Part shown: positions 43,407 to 54,940 of the stretch, in pieces
How positions within the stretch are numbered: the first letter of the stretch is position 1
Layout of the letters: each line of letters begins with the position of its first letter
Assembly: GCA_947683425.1 (NCBI GenBank)
Contig: CANTUQ010000112.1
Location: forward strand, 10,741,501-10,805,500
Direction of reading: 5' to 3'
DNA from: Excoecaria cochinchinensis
Taxonomy: Eukaryota; Streptophyta; Magnoliopsida; Malpighiales; Euphorbiaceae
Length of the DNA: 64,000 nucleotides
Program-made: the position numbers and the translations under genes
Notes under the pieces: generated by a model
Told to the model about the DNA's origin: nothing
What the model saw: the letters and a program-made list of their open reading frames with translations, nothing else
The model's database searches: none

Positions 43407-45399
43407 TTAAGTAATATTTTACTTTATTTAATCCCTTAATATTATTATTTATGAATAATAATCAAGTTCATCATTGGCAATACATGAGTGTGAATGTTTA
43501 ATGTGTGAACATTTACTATTATTTATTATGAGATTGAGCATGTTGGATAAAGAAGTAACCAACACACAAGGGAGTTCACCTTAGTTTTGTCAATGAGTTG
43601 ACAAACACTAAGATGGGGCAAATTTTGATCATACGACAATGCTCGAGAGCCTGTTAAAAATAAAAGCACCGTCTTACAGAAATTATAAGATTAGTCTTAT
43701 GAAGATATGAGATAAAGACATACACAAGGATGCATGCTTTCCATTAGAATCTAATAAGGATTGAATGAAATTCCATGGTAAGTTAAATATAACTACCATA
43801 TTTTGTTCAAAAATCCAGAAGTAGTCCTTAAGTAAATGGACTAAAGTTGGATGCTTTCGTGTATCGCAACCTTACGCTTATGTATGGTGTTATATATTTT
43901 TTAAAATGTGAGACGTGCTCTCTTTTTTGGAAAGAAAAAAATACCATAACACATGTTTTATATCATGTGTGCTTAAGTGACCAAGGGATGGGAATTTAAC
44001 AATATTGATCTTAACTTTCCCTAGTGTGAGACCATATTTGAATTTTGAGGAGAGAAACCTACCTAAAAGAGGGCATGAAAGAGAGAGAATAGGGAATATA
44101 AAAAGGAAAAATCCTAGGAAAAAAGGGGGAGAGGCTAGATCTTGAGCAAGAGAGTGAAGAGGAGGCAGAGAGCATGAAAGAGAGAGACCTAGGGGAGAGC
44201 AAGAAATAAAAGAAAAAGAAACAGACAATAAACCACACACATAGAGCAAAATACAAAACCAAAAAATAGCTTCTCTATTTTCCAACAAGAAATTAAGACA
44301 AAGAGCATGGAGAAAAAGGCTTAAAGTGCTTGATTCCCTAGGTTTTATAGCTAAAAACTTAGGGTAATATTCATTAACCTCTCAAAACCTCTTAAATTGA
44401 TATTTATTTTATTTTACAGTAAATTCAACTTAGTGTTCCTAATTTTCATTTTTCCAATTTCTTGGATCTCTTGGTTTTAGCTTGTAAATTGATTTATTTT
44501 TTGATCTTTGTGATTATTTTATTCATCAACACACAAAAAACTACTTAAATCATGCTAATTTGAGCTAATAGGTCAACTGGTTTTTTACTGTTCATCTTCT
44601 TCCTTATTTCTCTATTTCCGGTTCTTCATTTCTTCATTTTCTTGATTTTGGGTTGTTGTATTTGATCTTGTTCCCTTCTATTTGATAATGGATTTCAAGG
44701 GATTTTGTTCATGATTCCTACTTTATATAGTGATTTTTGGCTTAAATTCAATTTTTGTGAGATTTTTGGCTTGCTAAAGGCAGAGCTGTTTCCAAGTGCC
44801 ACCTATGGACAGACAGTAACTGACAGGCATTAGCCACCACCCATCTCACCTAGCTTTGCCCGTCGCTCACTGCCATCTCCTTCTAGCGAGTGTCCTATCA
44901 CTCATAGATCCCCATCTCTGCCCATCGCTTCCCTCTTCTCTTGCCTCGTCCCTATGTTCCTACTTGTTTTTACTCCTTTTTTTCTTTTCCTCTATTTTTG
45001 TATGGATTGCATGAATATGTTAGCCATTGTTTTTTTAATTTAAAAGCATGCAGAGCGAGGTCCATTATCTCATGCACGATAATTATGTTTGTTCCTATCT
45101 TTTATCCCTTACTGTATGATCTATCATTCATCGCTATTCTTTACATTTCCCACATTTTCATTCATATTATTATTTCCACATATTTTTCATGTTATTTTGA
45201 ACATTCATTTCCTTATAATTTATTTTTTTATTTTTATTACATTTCTAACTATTTGTTTCCTTTTACTTTTGTCGATTAAATAAACCCACATGCATATGTG
45301 CATTTCCCATTGAATAGAGAATTAGAGACCTAAGATGCATGGGTTATAGTAATTTCTTTTACTTTATTTTTCCCTTTATTAGTTTGCCTTTCTTTGGTT
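43407..45399. other. Copia tail and/or LTR, unresolved
   Basis: No gene is supported. The purine-rich stretch 44040-44230 (GAGAGA-type) resembles in kind the leader at 60780-60850 in an Ogre-like LTR, so part may be the left half of the LTR that ends at 46166. I could not find its start. Confidence 0.35.
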
Positions 45400-46166
45400 G
45401 GATTTGTAATAATGAAAGAATTTTCTGTTTGCTAACAAAAAAAATCACCTAAAAATTTTCTACAAATAAAATGGGGCTTTTCTTAATAAAATAGACCAAT
45501 ATCCAGGTTTCTTCCTAAAGTGACAATTAAAGGAAGAGTTTCTTTATTTCATCAAAATGGAATCACTCATCCCCTTTTTCTTAAAATTTTTTTAAGAACT
45601 GTTTATTTTCATAAATATGCATGTGGGGACCAATGTTGCCACCTAAATGAATCCCTCACTTTATGTATGTTTTATTTTTGATTTTTTTAGAAAATTTTAC
45701 TTTATTTTCTTTATGGCTTTACTTACATTACTTGTGTGTTGTATTTTTATTTATCTTTGTGAAATGTGTGAGAAAAGAGATAGGGAATTAATGTTAAAAA
45801 ACCATTTCTATAAATTTTAACTAAGCTATAAGTAAGAGTGATGTTCTGAACCATCTTTGGTTTAGGCTTCATGATGTTAGATTTACTTTCTCAATGTTTT
45901 GTTGGGTGGCAACTCCATGATACCTAACTCTTGGTGCCCAAATAGATGCCCTTATAGGTTGATTGCCAACAATAGAATAGGTGTACCCCGAGATGCTGTC
46001 TCATGCCTTTTTGAGGCCCAAGGCTTAGCAAATTGGGTTGAATCCCTATTTATTGTGAAATGACCAATTTTCATGAGTTTAATGAAACTTCATTCGGTCT
46101 CAGGTCCTAAAAGCGGATTTTAGAGAATAAATCGGATACCGTTAAGGGGGTTTGGAGCGTATTACA
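45400..46166 (+). repeat. Ogre-like LTR, 3' part
   Basis: Words in order match the solo LTR at 60235-62968: AATAAAAT..GACCAATGTCC-type, ACCAA(T/C)GTT(G/C)CCA, TAAATGAAT, and TTGGGTGGC(A/G)ACTCCATGA. It ends GCGTATTACA followed by a PBS, so this is a 5' LTR on the plus strand. Confidence 0.7.
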
Positions 46167-46167
46167 G

Positions 46168-46185
46168 TGGCGACTCTGCTGGGGA
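46168..46185 (+). promoter_or_regulatory. Primer-binding site, Ogre type
   Basis: TGGCGACTCTGCTGGGGA starts one base after the LTR end. From memory, Ogre elements use a tRNA-Arg PBS of this form. Confidence 0.75.
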
Positions 46186-46705
46186 CCATGAGACCATGCG
46201 CCTAAAGTATCTTGGTTAAATTAAATATAAATTGGTTTTTAAAATTGAAGTTCTACCTCTTTTCGAAAATAAGATGCATTAACGTATGCTAGGGCCTTAG
46301 AATTATGTTAGGCATCCTTTTGTTTCACCTTGATGCATTCCTAAAGCAAGATCCTATGTTCACTCAATGTGGGGAAGTGTTAAGGATAATCAATAGCCCA
46401 AGCCTTGTACCATTTGGTATATTGAATGATGACCTGACTGGTCATTATGCTCGTGATAAGCTAGATCCATTAATAGGGATTCGCTTAGGTAGCCCTAAAG
46501 TTTCATCACCAGAACAACAAGCCCATGTAATGACAATAGATAGTTCCCCTAGGTAATATATACCATAATACTTTGTTTGTTATGTGGGCCGTTATGAATT
46601 GAAAAAGTTAAATTAAATTAAGTGGTCACTCATCAAGGGCTTTCATGCTCTGGTGGGCCCATTCTGATTCATTTCAAATGTTTGAATACACATGGCCAAA
46701 ACTCA
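46186..46705 (+). other. Leader remnant of plus-strand Ogre-like element
   Basis: Sequence after the PBS, cut by the minus-strand LTR at 46706. An open frame of 83 codons (46305-46556) has no motif I recognise; Ogre elements are known to have an extra open frame before gag, so it could be part of that. I do not assign a function. Confidence 0.4.
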
Positions 46706-47937
46706 TGTATACGCGCGCCGAACCTAACAAAGGCCCTCGTTGAACCCGCTTTTAGGATTCGAGGGATTGGTTCGCGTCTTTTGATCTTGGGTGCTATGAG
46801 ACATCTTGGATGCCTCCTTTCGAATAGGACATTGGAAAGGATCATCTAGCCTCACGACACCTTTAGGCACCTTTGAAGTATTTTAGAGTCGCCACCCAAT
46901 TTAAAAGAAATTGGGAAAGGCCTGTAACCTCTTATTGATCTAGACCAGAGATTGGTGTTCAGAACTTCACTCTTATTTGTGTTTTGGTTAATTATAAATG
47001 AGACTTTAATTTCCTAATATTCTACCTCTTATTTCACACGATCGATCCATTTAATTGAAAGCGCATTACAAACATTCAAAATAAATAAATAAAAGCTCTA
47101 AAGAAAAGCGATAAAAGAAAGCAATAAACACGCAAGCACACAATTACATGGAAATTGGGGCGAATACAACCCCATTAAAAGAAGATAAAAGGGTAAATTG
47201 GGATGGAATACAATCCCTAATTAAATAATATTGCCCCAAAATTAATTACAAAGGCCCAAAGGAAAATACTTGAACATAAATTTAAAACAAACAAAATCGA
47301 ACATAAAGAAGGACATACATAAATCAGGGCATTCGTTTGATTTAGGAACATTGGTTCCTTCACACTTATTTGAGAGTTTAGGAACATTGGATCCCTCACG
47401 TTTATTTGAAGAGGGTCCGAAGAGTTATTTTGATCATTGGATTAAAAACTGGGATGAGTGATCCAATTTTGGAGAAAAAAAAACTCTTTGTTTTATTGTG
47501 ATGCTTTACATTCCTTGGCTAAAATGTGGAACATTGGTCCAAATTTTATTCGTAAAAATTCCAATTTACTTGTAAAAAATTTTTTGTGATTTTTTATCTC
47601 ACGCGTGCATAAATAAAACATTTATTTTACAAGTAAACACAACACGAAGAGAAGTAATAGGAAGGTAACGACACGATCTCTTACGCGTGGTGACCCATCC
47701 AGGAGGTCACAGGGATGCCCACATAATGCAACTCAAAATAAATTTCAAATAGAAAAATAACATTAAAATGTTAGTAATAATTCTAGAAGATTAATCATAT
47801 AAAGGCGAAATGAATATAGAACATATTAATTTAATAGGCAAACTATTTACATGCAAAATGTGATATTAATGATAATAGTAATCGTACAGTGGTAAAAATA
47901 GTGAAAACAATAATGGTAGCAACAAAAATAATAATAG

Positions 47938-47939
47938 CA

Positions 47940-48000
<61 letters not shown>

Positions 48001-48055
48001 TATAAAAAAATAAACATGAATAAATAATATAATGATAACAACAATAGTAATAGTA

Positions 48056-48123
<68 letters not shown>
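47938..48123. repeat. AAT/TTA microsatellites
   Basis: Two runs of about 20 AAT units each, separated by A/T-rich sequence with AATAGT units. They create long Tyr, Ile or Leu homopolymer open frames on the minus strand, not genes. TTA runs occur at an equivalent place in the solo LTR (61485-61524, 61547-61575). Confidence 0.95.
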
Positions 48124-48125
<2 letters not shown>

Positions 48126-48834
48126 CCATGATAACAATAATAATAATGGCAACGGGAAGTCATAAGGAAAATCAATAATATATCAAAAGTGATACTAACA
48201 CATTGAAATGTTAAAAATAAATGATAGACATGGTAATGAGAGCAAAAATAATAATATTAACAATAATAAATAATATACAAAAAAATAAATGAGGACGGGT
48301 CCAAAAATATTTACCATCAGAATTTATAGATCGAAAAATAGGATGTCTTGATCCATTCTCCTTGTCGAATTTATGGTAATAAATACAAAAATATTTGAGA
48401 AAAAAAGGTTCAAGTTTTAAACAAATAAAACTCAAGAAACTATTTTTTTGGAGGGACAATATCAAGCAAAGGAAATTGATTTTCCTTGCTTGAAATAAAT
48501 CTCCGAATAAAAAATATTTTGAACAAAAAAGAAGAAGAAAAGCTAGACTAAAAAATCTGAATATTTTCTTTGCTTTTAAAATCTTTCGGTTGCCCTTGGC
48601 TTGAGAGGAAACTCTCTCTTTTTTCTTGTCAAAAAATGCAGCTCCCCTTAGAAATGAAAACCAATCTTCATTTTTTTTTCTGTTTTACCCAAACATGGGA
48701 ATGGAGAAAAGCTGCTTTCATTTTTAGTTTATTAAAATTGCACAAAAATGTGAAAGAAATGGGAAAAAATCAAACTGAAAACTAACCAGAAATTGCAGAA
48801 AAATTACCAAGTAAAGGGCCAAAATGGTTGCGTG

Positions 48835-48970
48835 TGGAGGCAGGCGAGACGCGCTCCAGGGGCGCGCGAGATGCGGCCAAAGGGGAGCGCCCGTGCCCAC
48901 AAGCGCACGCTACCTCCGCAGCTCGCGCATGCCGCTCCAGCGCGGGCACGGCCCGCACGAGTGGCACGCG
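48835..48970 (-). other. GC-rich block in Ogre-like LTR
   Basis: A sharp CpG-rich patch (GGCGCGCGAGATGCGGCC, GGGCACGGCCCGCACG) inside A/T-rich LTR. The solo LTR at 60235-62968 has a similar patch at 60945-61240. It may be the transcription start or leader region; no coding function is supported. Confidence 0.5.
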
Positions 48971-49734
48971 AATTAAATAAAATAATAAAAGAAAATAAAA
49001 ATAAAAAAAAGAAAAAAATTAATGTAAAAATCATAATTTTTGAATTAAAATTTTTAGAGGAACAAAGGAGATGTTTGACAAGGATAACATCATTATTAAC
49101 ACCTCTACTTGCGCAAGTATCATTTTCATGATCGGGTAATCCTGATCTTGGACCGCCTCGGGACCCAGTGTCTACAGTAGTGTTGTGTGAATTTGGTACA
49201 TTGGTTGATCCAATTTAGTTGACTTCGAGCTGGAATAGCTTGTAAGAGTAAAACTGGTTTGGTAGGGTAAATTGGGCTATTTGAATTACCTGTGTCATAA
49301 CTAGAATTGTAAGACTCTAAATTGATTGAGGTTCATGGGATTAGGTTCCTAAGAGATGTGCCCATAATTTTTATAGAAATCATTATGTGGATTTGAGGGA
49401 CTTAATGTCTTCAAAAGTGTACACAAATATAGTTAAATCTTATAGGAGGGCTTTTGGAGCTAGTGGTGTTCCATTAGCCATAACTGCTTAACTTTAAGTC
49501 AAATTATTATGAGGTTTGTCCCATTGTAGAGTTAACATGTAAGTGAACGTATGATTAGAAGGCCATAATGGCTGAAAGTGATTTTATGTTGGTCTTTAGA
49601 AGTCATGTAGGTGGATATTGGATAGGTGCTTGAAAACAAGTATGTGGAGTGGATCTTTGAACATGTAGTTTAGGCTTTATGGCGAGCACGAAAGAGTGCT
49701 CCATCGGCAAAATTTCCAATTTATGTTATGTCGC

Positions 49735-49860
49735 GGGGACGGGCATCGCCGTGAGCGCGATAGAGGTTATTGGTTGGTTCTGTCACATGCGTGACTTGTG
49801 CTACGAGCGCGATAGAAGGGATTGTCGGGTGTCTGTCGCGAGCGCGACAGAGTATCAAGT
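49735..49860 (+). repeat. Palindromic modules, element F LTR
   Basis: GTCGCGGGGACGGGCATCGCC, GTGAGCGCGATAGAGG, CTACGAGCGCGATAGAAGG and CTGTCGCGAGCGCGACAGAG, the same module type as 30115 and 37678 (each given in part). Confidence 0.7.
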
Positions 49861-50079
49861 TTGGGACACTTTCTAAATGTACTATTTTGTGTAAACTATG
49901 CTATTTGCCTATGAATAATAATGCATATGAGATTATAAATGTGATGGTTCATGTAATTTTAGACAATGAAATGAGAATGTGTTTGATAAGTTATATATGT
50001 GTACGCTAAGATATTACTTCATGGGAATATATGAATGTTATATTTTATGAATAAATGAATAATAATCGGATTAATAATT

Positions 50080-50345
50080 TAGCCTACAAGTCAAGTAGTG
50101 AATAGATATGCATGCCTATTAGGTCAAAGTGCTACAGCAGAACCATTTGATTCCATTTAGAATCCCCAATGCGTATAGAATCCTTCTTGGGTTCACATAA
50201 TTATTTATATCTTATTGATTATTTCGGTACCTACGGGTACTAATGTGAAAGTGTGTATCTTCAGTTACAAAGGTGAAATGTGGTACTTACGAGTACAAAT
50301 GCTATACCCATAATACGTGTCTATGAATTGCAGGCAAGGCAAATA
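50080..50345 (+). other. Hairpin group, element F LTR
   Basis: AGTAGTGAATAG, ATATGCATGCCTAT, GGTACCTACGGGTACT, TGGTACTTACGAGTACA, then CCATAATACGTG. The two GTAC stems pair with sequences unlike those of other LTRs; the outer closing arms are decayed. Confidence 0.5.
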
Positions 50346-50997
50346 ATGAATAATTAAATAATAGTTAGCAAAGTGAATGTTATGTGATATGAGAATGTGA
50401 ATGTGATGTGTTATAAGATTATCGTGCAATATTGTGATTTTTGAATATGAATTTTTTTATTAATGATGCTATATGTACACCAAAATCTGCTTAATGCTAT
50501 GTGTATGAAGCATGTATATGATGAGGCATGAGTATAAAGCATGTATCTTTTATTGCCCAAAGATTGTTATATGTATATGTATATTGTATATTGTTTTCCT
50601 GTAACACCCCTTACCCATACGTAAGCGATCCCATCCGATAAGGAGTGAGATGCCGTATGAGTAAAGGTGCCACCACACAGATACAGGGTAACATACATTC
50701 ATACATAAACATACATACCAATATACAGGGTAATTTAAAACTTTATAACACCATTCAAGAAAGTTGATCATGCATTAATATAACTAAAGCATTACATTAC
50801 TGTTCTGATCAACTGAAGGATGCAACAGATAATTACAATATCCAGAATTCATATACAAAAGCGGAAGCTATTACAAAACCATATGAGATTTCTATACAAA
50901 AAGAATCATAAGCTACAAAAATAAGCCCTACACTAAGACCCTGCTGTGTTGGCTTCGACGGCGGCGACTCTCCCAAAAGTAACTCCTTCCGCACCTG

Positions 50998-51035
50998 CAC
51001 GGGTGAACACACCGTGCTAAGCGATATATGCTTAG
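50998..51035 (-). other. Double hairpin, solo LTR 50598-53236
   Basis: Plus reading: CACGGGTGAACACACCGTG, then CTAAGCGATATATGCTTAG. Confidence 0.72.
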
Positions 51036-51294
51036 TGGGGAGACACACATATAGCATAAGGACAACCATTCACAACGGTCGTCAAGGCAATTCACATGCG
51101 TACTTCATGCACATATGATTGTCATGGCAACAATAGCAAAAATCCATGCTCACATATATATTGCCATTCATCAGAAGATTCATATCAATAATCATATTTT
51201 TATAACAGGTTACACTTTACACCATTGAATCCATAAGGATACAGCATATGTTTTCTCATATAACAGTTCACATAAAGCACTTTAAACATTGAAA

Positions 51295-51550
51295 CACCTG
51301 CTGACTCAAGGTAGTGGATAACGAGTGAACAGAAAGTACTTTACGGGTACCAACCGATTACGAATCGAAAACCATTTAAATATTCATTCACAAACATTTT
51401 CAGAAGGACCTTAAACAAGATCCAAACACATTACAGAAGTTCGCAAGGAACCAAACAGGGACCTGATCGGGGTCCAAACGGAAACGAAATAGAAGCTGCA
51501 GCAAAGACTCTATTAGGCATGCCTAACTATCCACTAGACTGACTCTGGCA
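51295..51550 (-). other. Hairpin group, solo LTR 50598-53236
   Basis: Closing arms TAGTGGATA and TATCCACTA; TTAGGCATGCCTAA; GTTCGCAAGGAAC-type and GATCTTGTTTAAG words; GTACTTTACGGGTAC. Same order as in element A. Confidence 0.6.
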
Positions 51551-51732
51551 GGCGGAGAATTACACAGAAAATGGCCGTAGTTAAAATTACGACAAGCGAA
51601 GAATTCACATTCTATGATAATCAGAACATATATTCTTATAGCTCAAATACATGGTATTGCGTGCTAAAAACCGTAATAAAACATTCCTAAAACATGCAGA
51701 AATAAAGGGATTTTATTACAAAAACAGGGTAG

Positions 51733-52135
51733 GTCACGGTGGTAATCAGATTGGTTGCCACCGTGACATACCAGGGATCCTTGGCAGAATGCATGTTTGG
51801 GGTACCTCACGGTCACAACCAAAATGGTTGTCACCGTGACATACCAAAGCAACCAAACAGAAGCAAAGGTATAGGTACCTCACGGTCACAACCAAAATGG
51901 TTGTCACCGTGACGTACCAAAGAAGCCAGACAGAATCAAAAGCTTGGGTACCTCATGGTGGTAAGGAAATGGGTTGCCACCGTGACATACCCACTGCCCA
52001 GACAGAAACCAAAGTTTGGATACCTCACGGTGGTAACCAGACTGGTTGCCACCGTGACATATTCAAACTTCTCGGCAGAATGCATCTGGTTCATGGCTCA
52101 CGGTGGTAACCAAATTGGTTGCCACCGTGACCCAT
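51733..52135 (-). repeat. Palindromic array, six units, 72-73 bp period
   Basis: Arms CACGGTGGTAACC / GGTTGCCACCGTG (four units) or CACGGTCACAACC / GGTTGTCACCGTG (two units), with TCACGG starting at 51734, 51807, 51880, 51953 (TCATGG), 52025 and 52098. Spacers share GGCAGAATGCAT and CAGACAGAA words, the reverse complement of CATTCTG words at 9987-10314. The period equals that array's. Confidence 0.9.
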
Positions 52136-52543
52136 GCCCAGATGCGATTCCTCTGTACGATTTCCAGGTCTTTTCTAGCCCACAAATCCCACAACCTTCA
52201 CTTCAATCATCACATTCACACTCCAATAATGATAAAAACCCAAATCCAACATCATGAAATCATGCCATTAACAAATTTTACACATTAATTTAAAGAACAT
52301 CATCATTTTATATAATCAAATTCCTCAAGTTAACATACAACACTATTCATCATCATTTTACCCAAAAACACAATATGAGATCAAAACTCCACAATCTAAG
52401 CTCAATCATTCAACCAATACTAGTCCCATAGCATATACACCACAATAAACATAATATCCATCACAAATTTCCAGAATTTCTTAAGATCACATAATCACAC
52501 ACACATTCCAATTAGAAATTCCCAAACCTCAAATCCTTAGCTC

Positions 52544-52603
52544 CTAGTGTTTAGTTCCACTAGATCCAGCAACTTCCTTGCCTTTAGGGTCTCTTGGAGG
52601 ATC
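52544..52603 (-). CDS. LTR micro-ORF, solo LTR 50598-53236
   Basis: DPPRDPKGKEVAGSSGTKH then TAG on minus, after TTGCTTAG and about 130 bp after GGTAAGTC (52736-52730). Against element A's peptide it shows S/P, I/V, T/S and A/T changes, while Arg, Asp, Lys, Gly and Ser codons differ silently. This is the best sign in the window that the peptide itself is kept. Confidence 0.42.
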   Translation of the reverse strand, partial: DPPRDPKGKEVAGSSGTKH

Positions 52604-53243
52604 AACTAAGCAATAAAGCACAAAGATACACCAACTCAAAACCCTAACTTAAAACCCAAAACAGAAAAATGCAAGGGAAGAAGATGAAGAATTGTACAAA
52701 AGCAAAATGAATGCATAAGACTTACCAATGAACACTAAGAGATGATCAAAACCCCACTAGCAACCCTTGAATCTCAACTAAGGTTCAAAAGAAGAAGAAG
52801 GAGAAGAGAAGAGGGAGGGGACGGTGATGAACGGGAAACACAAATGAAAAATCTGATTTTCCCCTTTTCCTTTCTTTTCCTTTTTCTTTTCTTAACCTAA
52901 GACAAGTGTCAATCCCCTAGTGGAGGGATTTGGTCACTCACACCACAGATGCTTATGTCACACACACACTAGATTCTCTCAACTAAAACATACCCTACAA
53001 TTGTATGCACAACACACACAATGAGACACCCAAATAATGTATCCTACTATGGTGCACTCACATGCAAATAATTATAATTCCAATTATGCACACAATATTT
53101 CTATATGCACTCCCACACATAAACAAACCCACAAAACATGCTTATTTACCAGAATACTCTTACATGATGCCAAACTCATGCAAATGTGCACACACACAAA
53201 TGGCTCTTTCGACTAGGGGGCAAATGGGGTGTTACATTTCCCA

Positions 53244-53279
53244 CTAAGCGCTATCGCTTAGCACGGGTGTTAATCCGTG
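53244..53279 (+). other. Double hairpin, element F LTR
   Basis: CTAAGCGCTATCGCTTAG then CACGGGTGTTAATCCGTG, then TAGGTTCTTAAG. Confidence 0.75.
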
Positions 53280-53623
53280 TAGGTTCTTAAGCAAAGCGTA
53301 TCGGAAGGACGTTCCTGCATCTCTGTTAGTCAACACTAGGGTTTGCTACTTAGTATAGGTTTTTGGTATTTTGTATTATGGAAATGAAATGTTTAGTTTT
53401 GACATATAAAGAGATATAATGTAACAACTGAATATGATATGTAATATAAGATGACTATATGCATTTTGTATTGAATTTCGCTGCCTATGAATAGAATTTG
53501 TTAGTTTAGGATTTTCTATATAAGCTATTGTATGCATATGTGTATGTGATGAGTGTTGTGACGACCATCTTCGACTGCTGTAGCGAAGCTATATGAGCGG
53601 TCAGGGATGGACGTTACAGGTTG

Positions 53624-53635
53624 TGGTATTAGAGC
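53624..53635 (+). promoter_or_regulatory. Primer-binding site, tRNA-iMet, element F
   Basis: TGGTATTAGAGC, one change from TGGTATCAGAGC, five bases after the LTR end. Confidence 0.88.
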
Positions 53636-53726
53636 CTAGGTTTAGTCATTTCTAGACATAGTGTAGAATAGAATGCGTATAGTTGTGTTGACCTAATGCG
53701 GATGACCTTGTGTATGTATCAGATCA

Positions 53727-54707
53727 ATGGATCCTTCTCACGATACAAGTGAAGAGACTGCTAAAAGCATCAATCCTAGAGAATCAAAAGTGTCTGTATT
53801 TGGTCCGTCTATACCAGCAAGTGTGGGACGAGATGTTCCAATGGTACCAATGGAAGCTTTGCTCAAAATGTCACAAGACTTGGCGAGAGTGTTGGATCAT
53901 ATGACAGCAACAAAAGCTCCGTTCGAATTGTTGAGAAAACATGGTGCAGAGGAATTCAATGGTACGAGTCTGGATGAGTCTTTCAAGGCAGAATATTGAA
54001 TTGAAAATGTTCAGAGGGTACTTGATGAGATTAGATGCCCTCCTAAGCAGAAAGCGGAGTGTGTGGTGCCGTTTTTGCAAGGATCTATATATAACTGGTG
54101 GAAGTTAGTTCTAAGGCATCCATTGCTTCCGAATTCAATCACTTAAGAGTTCTTTATTAAAGAATTTCATAATAAGGACATTACTAAGGCATATTGGGAA
54201 ACTAATTGAAAGCAATTTCTGAACTTGAGGCAAAGAGCTATGTCGGTAGAAGAGTATGAGAAAGAGTTCTGTAGGCTCACTAAGTATGCACCTAAAGGCG
54301 TGCTTATAGAAGAGTTTCAATGCCAACAGTTTGAAGAAGGATTGAATGAGCCAATAAAGGCATTGCTGATCTCTATGACTACTTCTCAGACTGTGAGCTA
54401 CTGCCAGATAGTTCAGGCAGCCATGAGAGTTGAAAGGTCACAAGAGGTTCAGAGGAGGAATTCTAATAGAGGTGGGGCACATTCGGGGAAGATATCAAGA
54501 GATTCTCAAGTGGCACCTCTAGATGAGTCAGTTAATAACCCAGCTACAAGAGCCAGGAAGCAAGGATCATCTTATGCATCTGGTACTAGTAGGGGTGTGT
54601 CTAGTAATAGAAGTGATGTGCCTGAGTATCCTCATTGCTGTAAGCGTCGTAGAGGTGATTGTTAGAAGTTGATTAGAATGTGTTTTTTATATGCATCTTG
54701 GCTAACT
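53727..54707 (+). pseudogene. gag: Gag of element F (interrupted by element E)
   Basis: ATG at 53727 starts MDPSHDTSEETAKS. The frame then shows EALLKMSQDLARVLDHMTA, KHGAEEFNGTSLDE, SIYNWWKLVLRHP and RQRAMSVEEYEKEFCRLTKY, parallel to element A gag at the same spacing. Stops: 53997, 54144, 54207 and 54663. The knuckle region near 54685 has lost frame, and its end (ILANCP) runs into the GTCCT duplication of element E. It resumes at 63525. Confidence 0.87.
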
Positions 54708-54885
54708 GTCCTTCTAACAACCCGATTTGGACCCTGGTAGAATTGCCGAGTTTTTGTTTGGTAAATTAGGAGTTTGTGTGTATGAGAGAAGGAATTCGAA
54801 CAAGATCACATATTGAATTAAGGCTAAAGTTTTGTTAGAAGAAGATTGTTTTGAGAAGATGAAGTGAGTAGCTTAGTGTGGGTCC

Positions 54886-54940
54886 TGTCGCGATCCCGAC
54901 TGCATCGCGATCACGACAGCATCGCGAGCGCTACAAAACG
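54886..54940 (+). repeat. Palindromic modules near LTR start, element E 5' LTR
   Basis: CTGTCGCGATCCCGAC, ATCGCGATCACGACAG and ATCGCGAGCGCTACAAAACG. The 3' LTR copy (58309-58350) is shorter by one module of about 18 bp. Confidence 0.8.

Larger units (their letters stand above)
46706..49176 (-). repeat. Ogre-like LTR, minus strand
   Basis: 2471 bp on minus from TGTAGACACTGGG (49176) to GGCGCGCGTATACA (46706). Start and end match the solo LTR at 60235-62968 (TGTAGACACCGGG; GGCGCGCATCACA). Flanking pentamers ACTCA and GTAGT differ, so it is one end of a larger or rearranged element. Internal marks: an inverted TTGGGTGGCGACTC at about 46897-46883, AAT microsatellites at 47938-47998 and 48056-48123, and a GC-rich block at 48835-48970. 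Confidence 0.8.
50598..53236 (-). mobile_element. Solo LTR nested in element F LTR, same family as element A
   Basis: 2639 bp flanked by TTTCC at 50593-50597 and 53237-53241. On minus it starts TGTAACACCCCATTTGCCCC and ends GCTTACGTATGGGTAAGGGG-TGTTACA, close to element A's LTR at both ends and in the hairpin parts. Its palindromic array is entirely different from element A's. It sits three bases before the double hairpin of the host LTR. Confidence 0.94.
49177..53618 (+). repeat. 5' LTR of element F (contains solo LTR; left end cut)
   Basis: Own parts are 49177-50597 and 53237-53618, ending GGGATGGACGTTACA before a PBS. The left end is cut by the LTR ending at 49176, so the donor and micro-ORF part is missing. 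It keeps the palindromic modules, hairpin group and double hairpin. Parts match 7678-7935 plus 23129-23320. Confidence 0.75.

Noticed and set aside
47843..48175. Open frames of about 100 codons of Tyr, Leu or Ile
   Set aside because: They are translations of the AAT/TTA microsatellites in three frames.
46706..49176. Simple solo LTR
   Set aside because: Flanks ACTCA and GTAGT do not match; listed as one end of a rearranged element.
51733..52135. Regular 37-bp repeats with 36-bp spacers, CRISPR-like geometry
   Set aside because: The spacers are similar to each other, the units are palindromes inside a plant LTR with target duplications, and no cas gene exists here.
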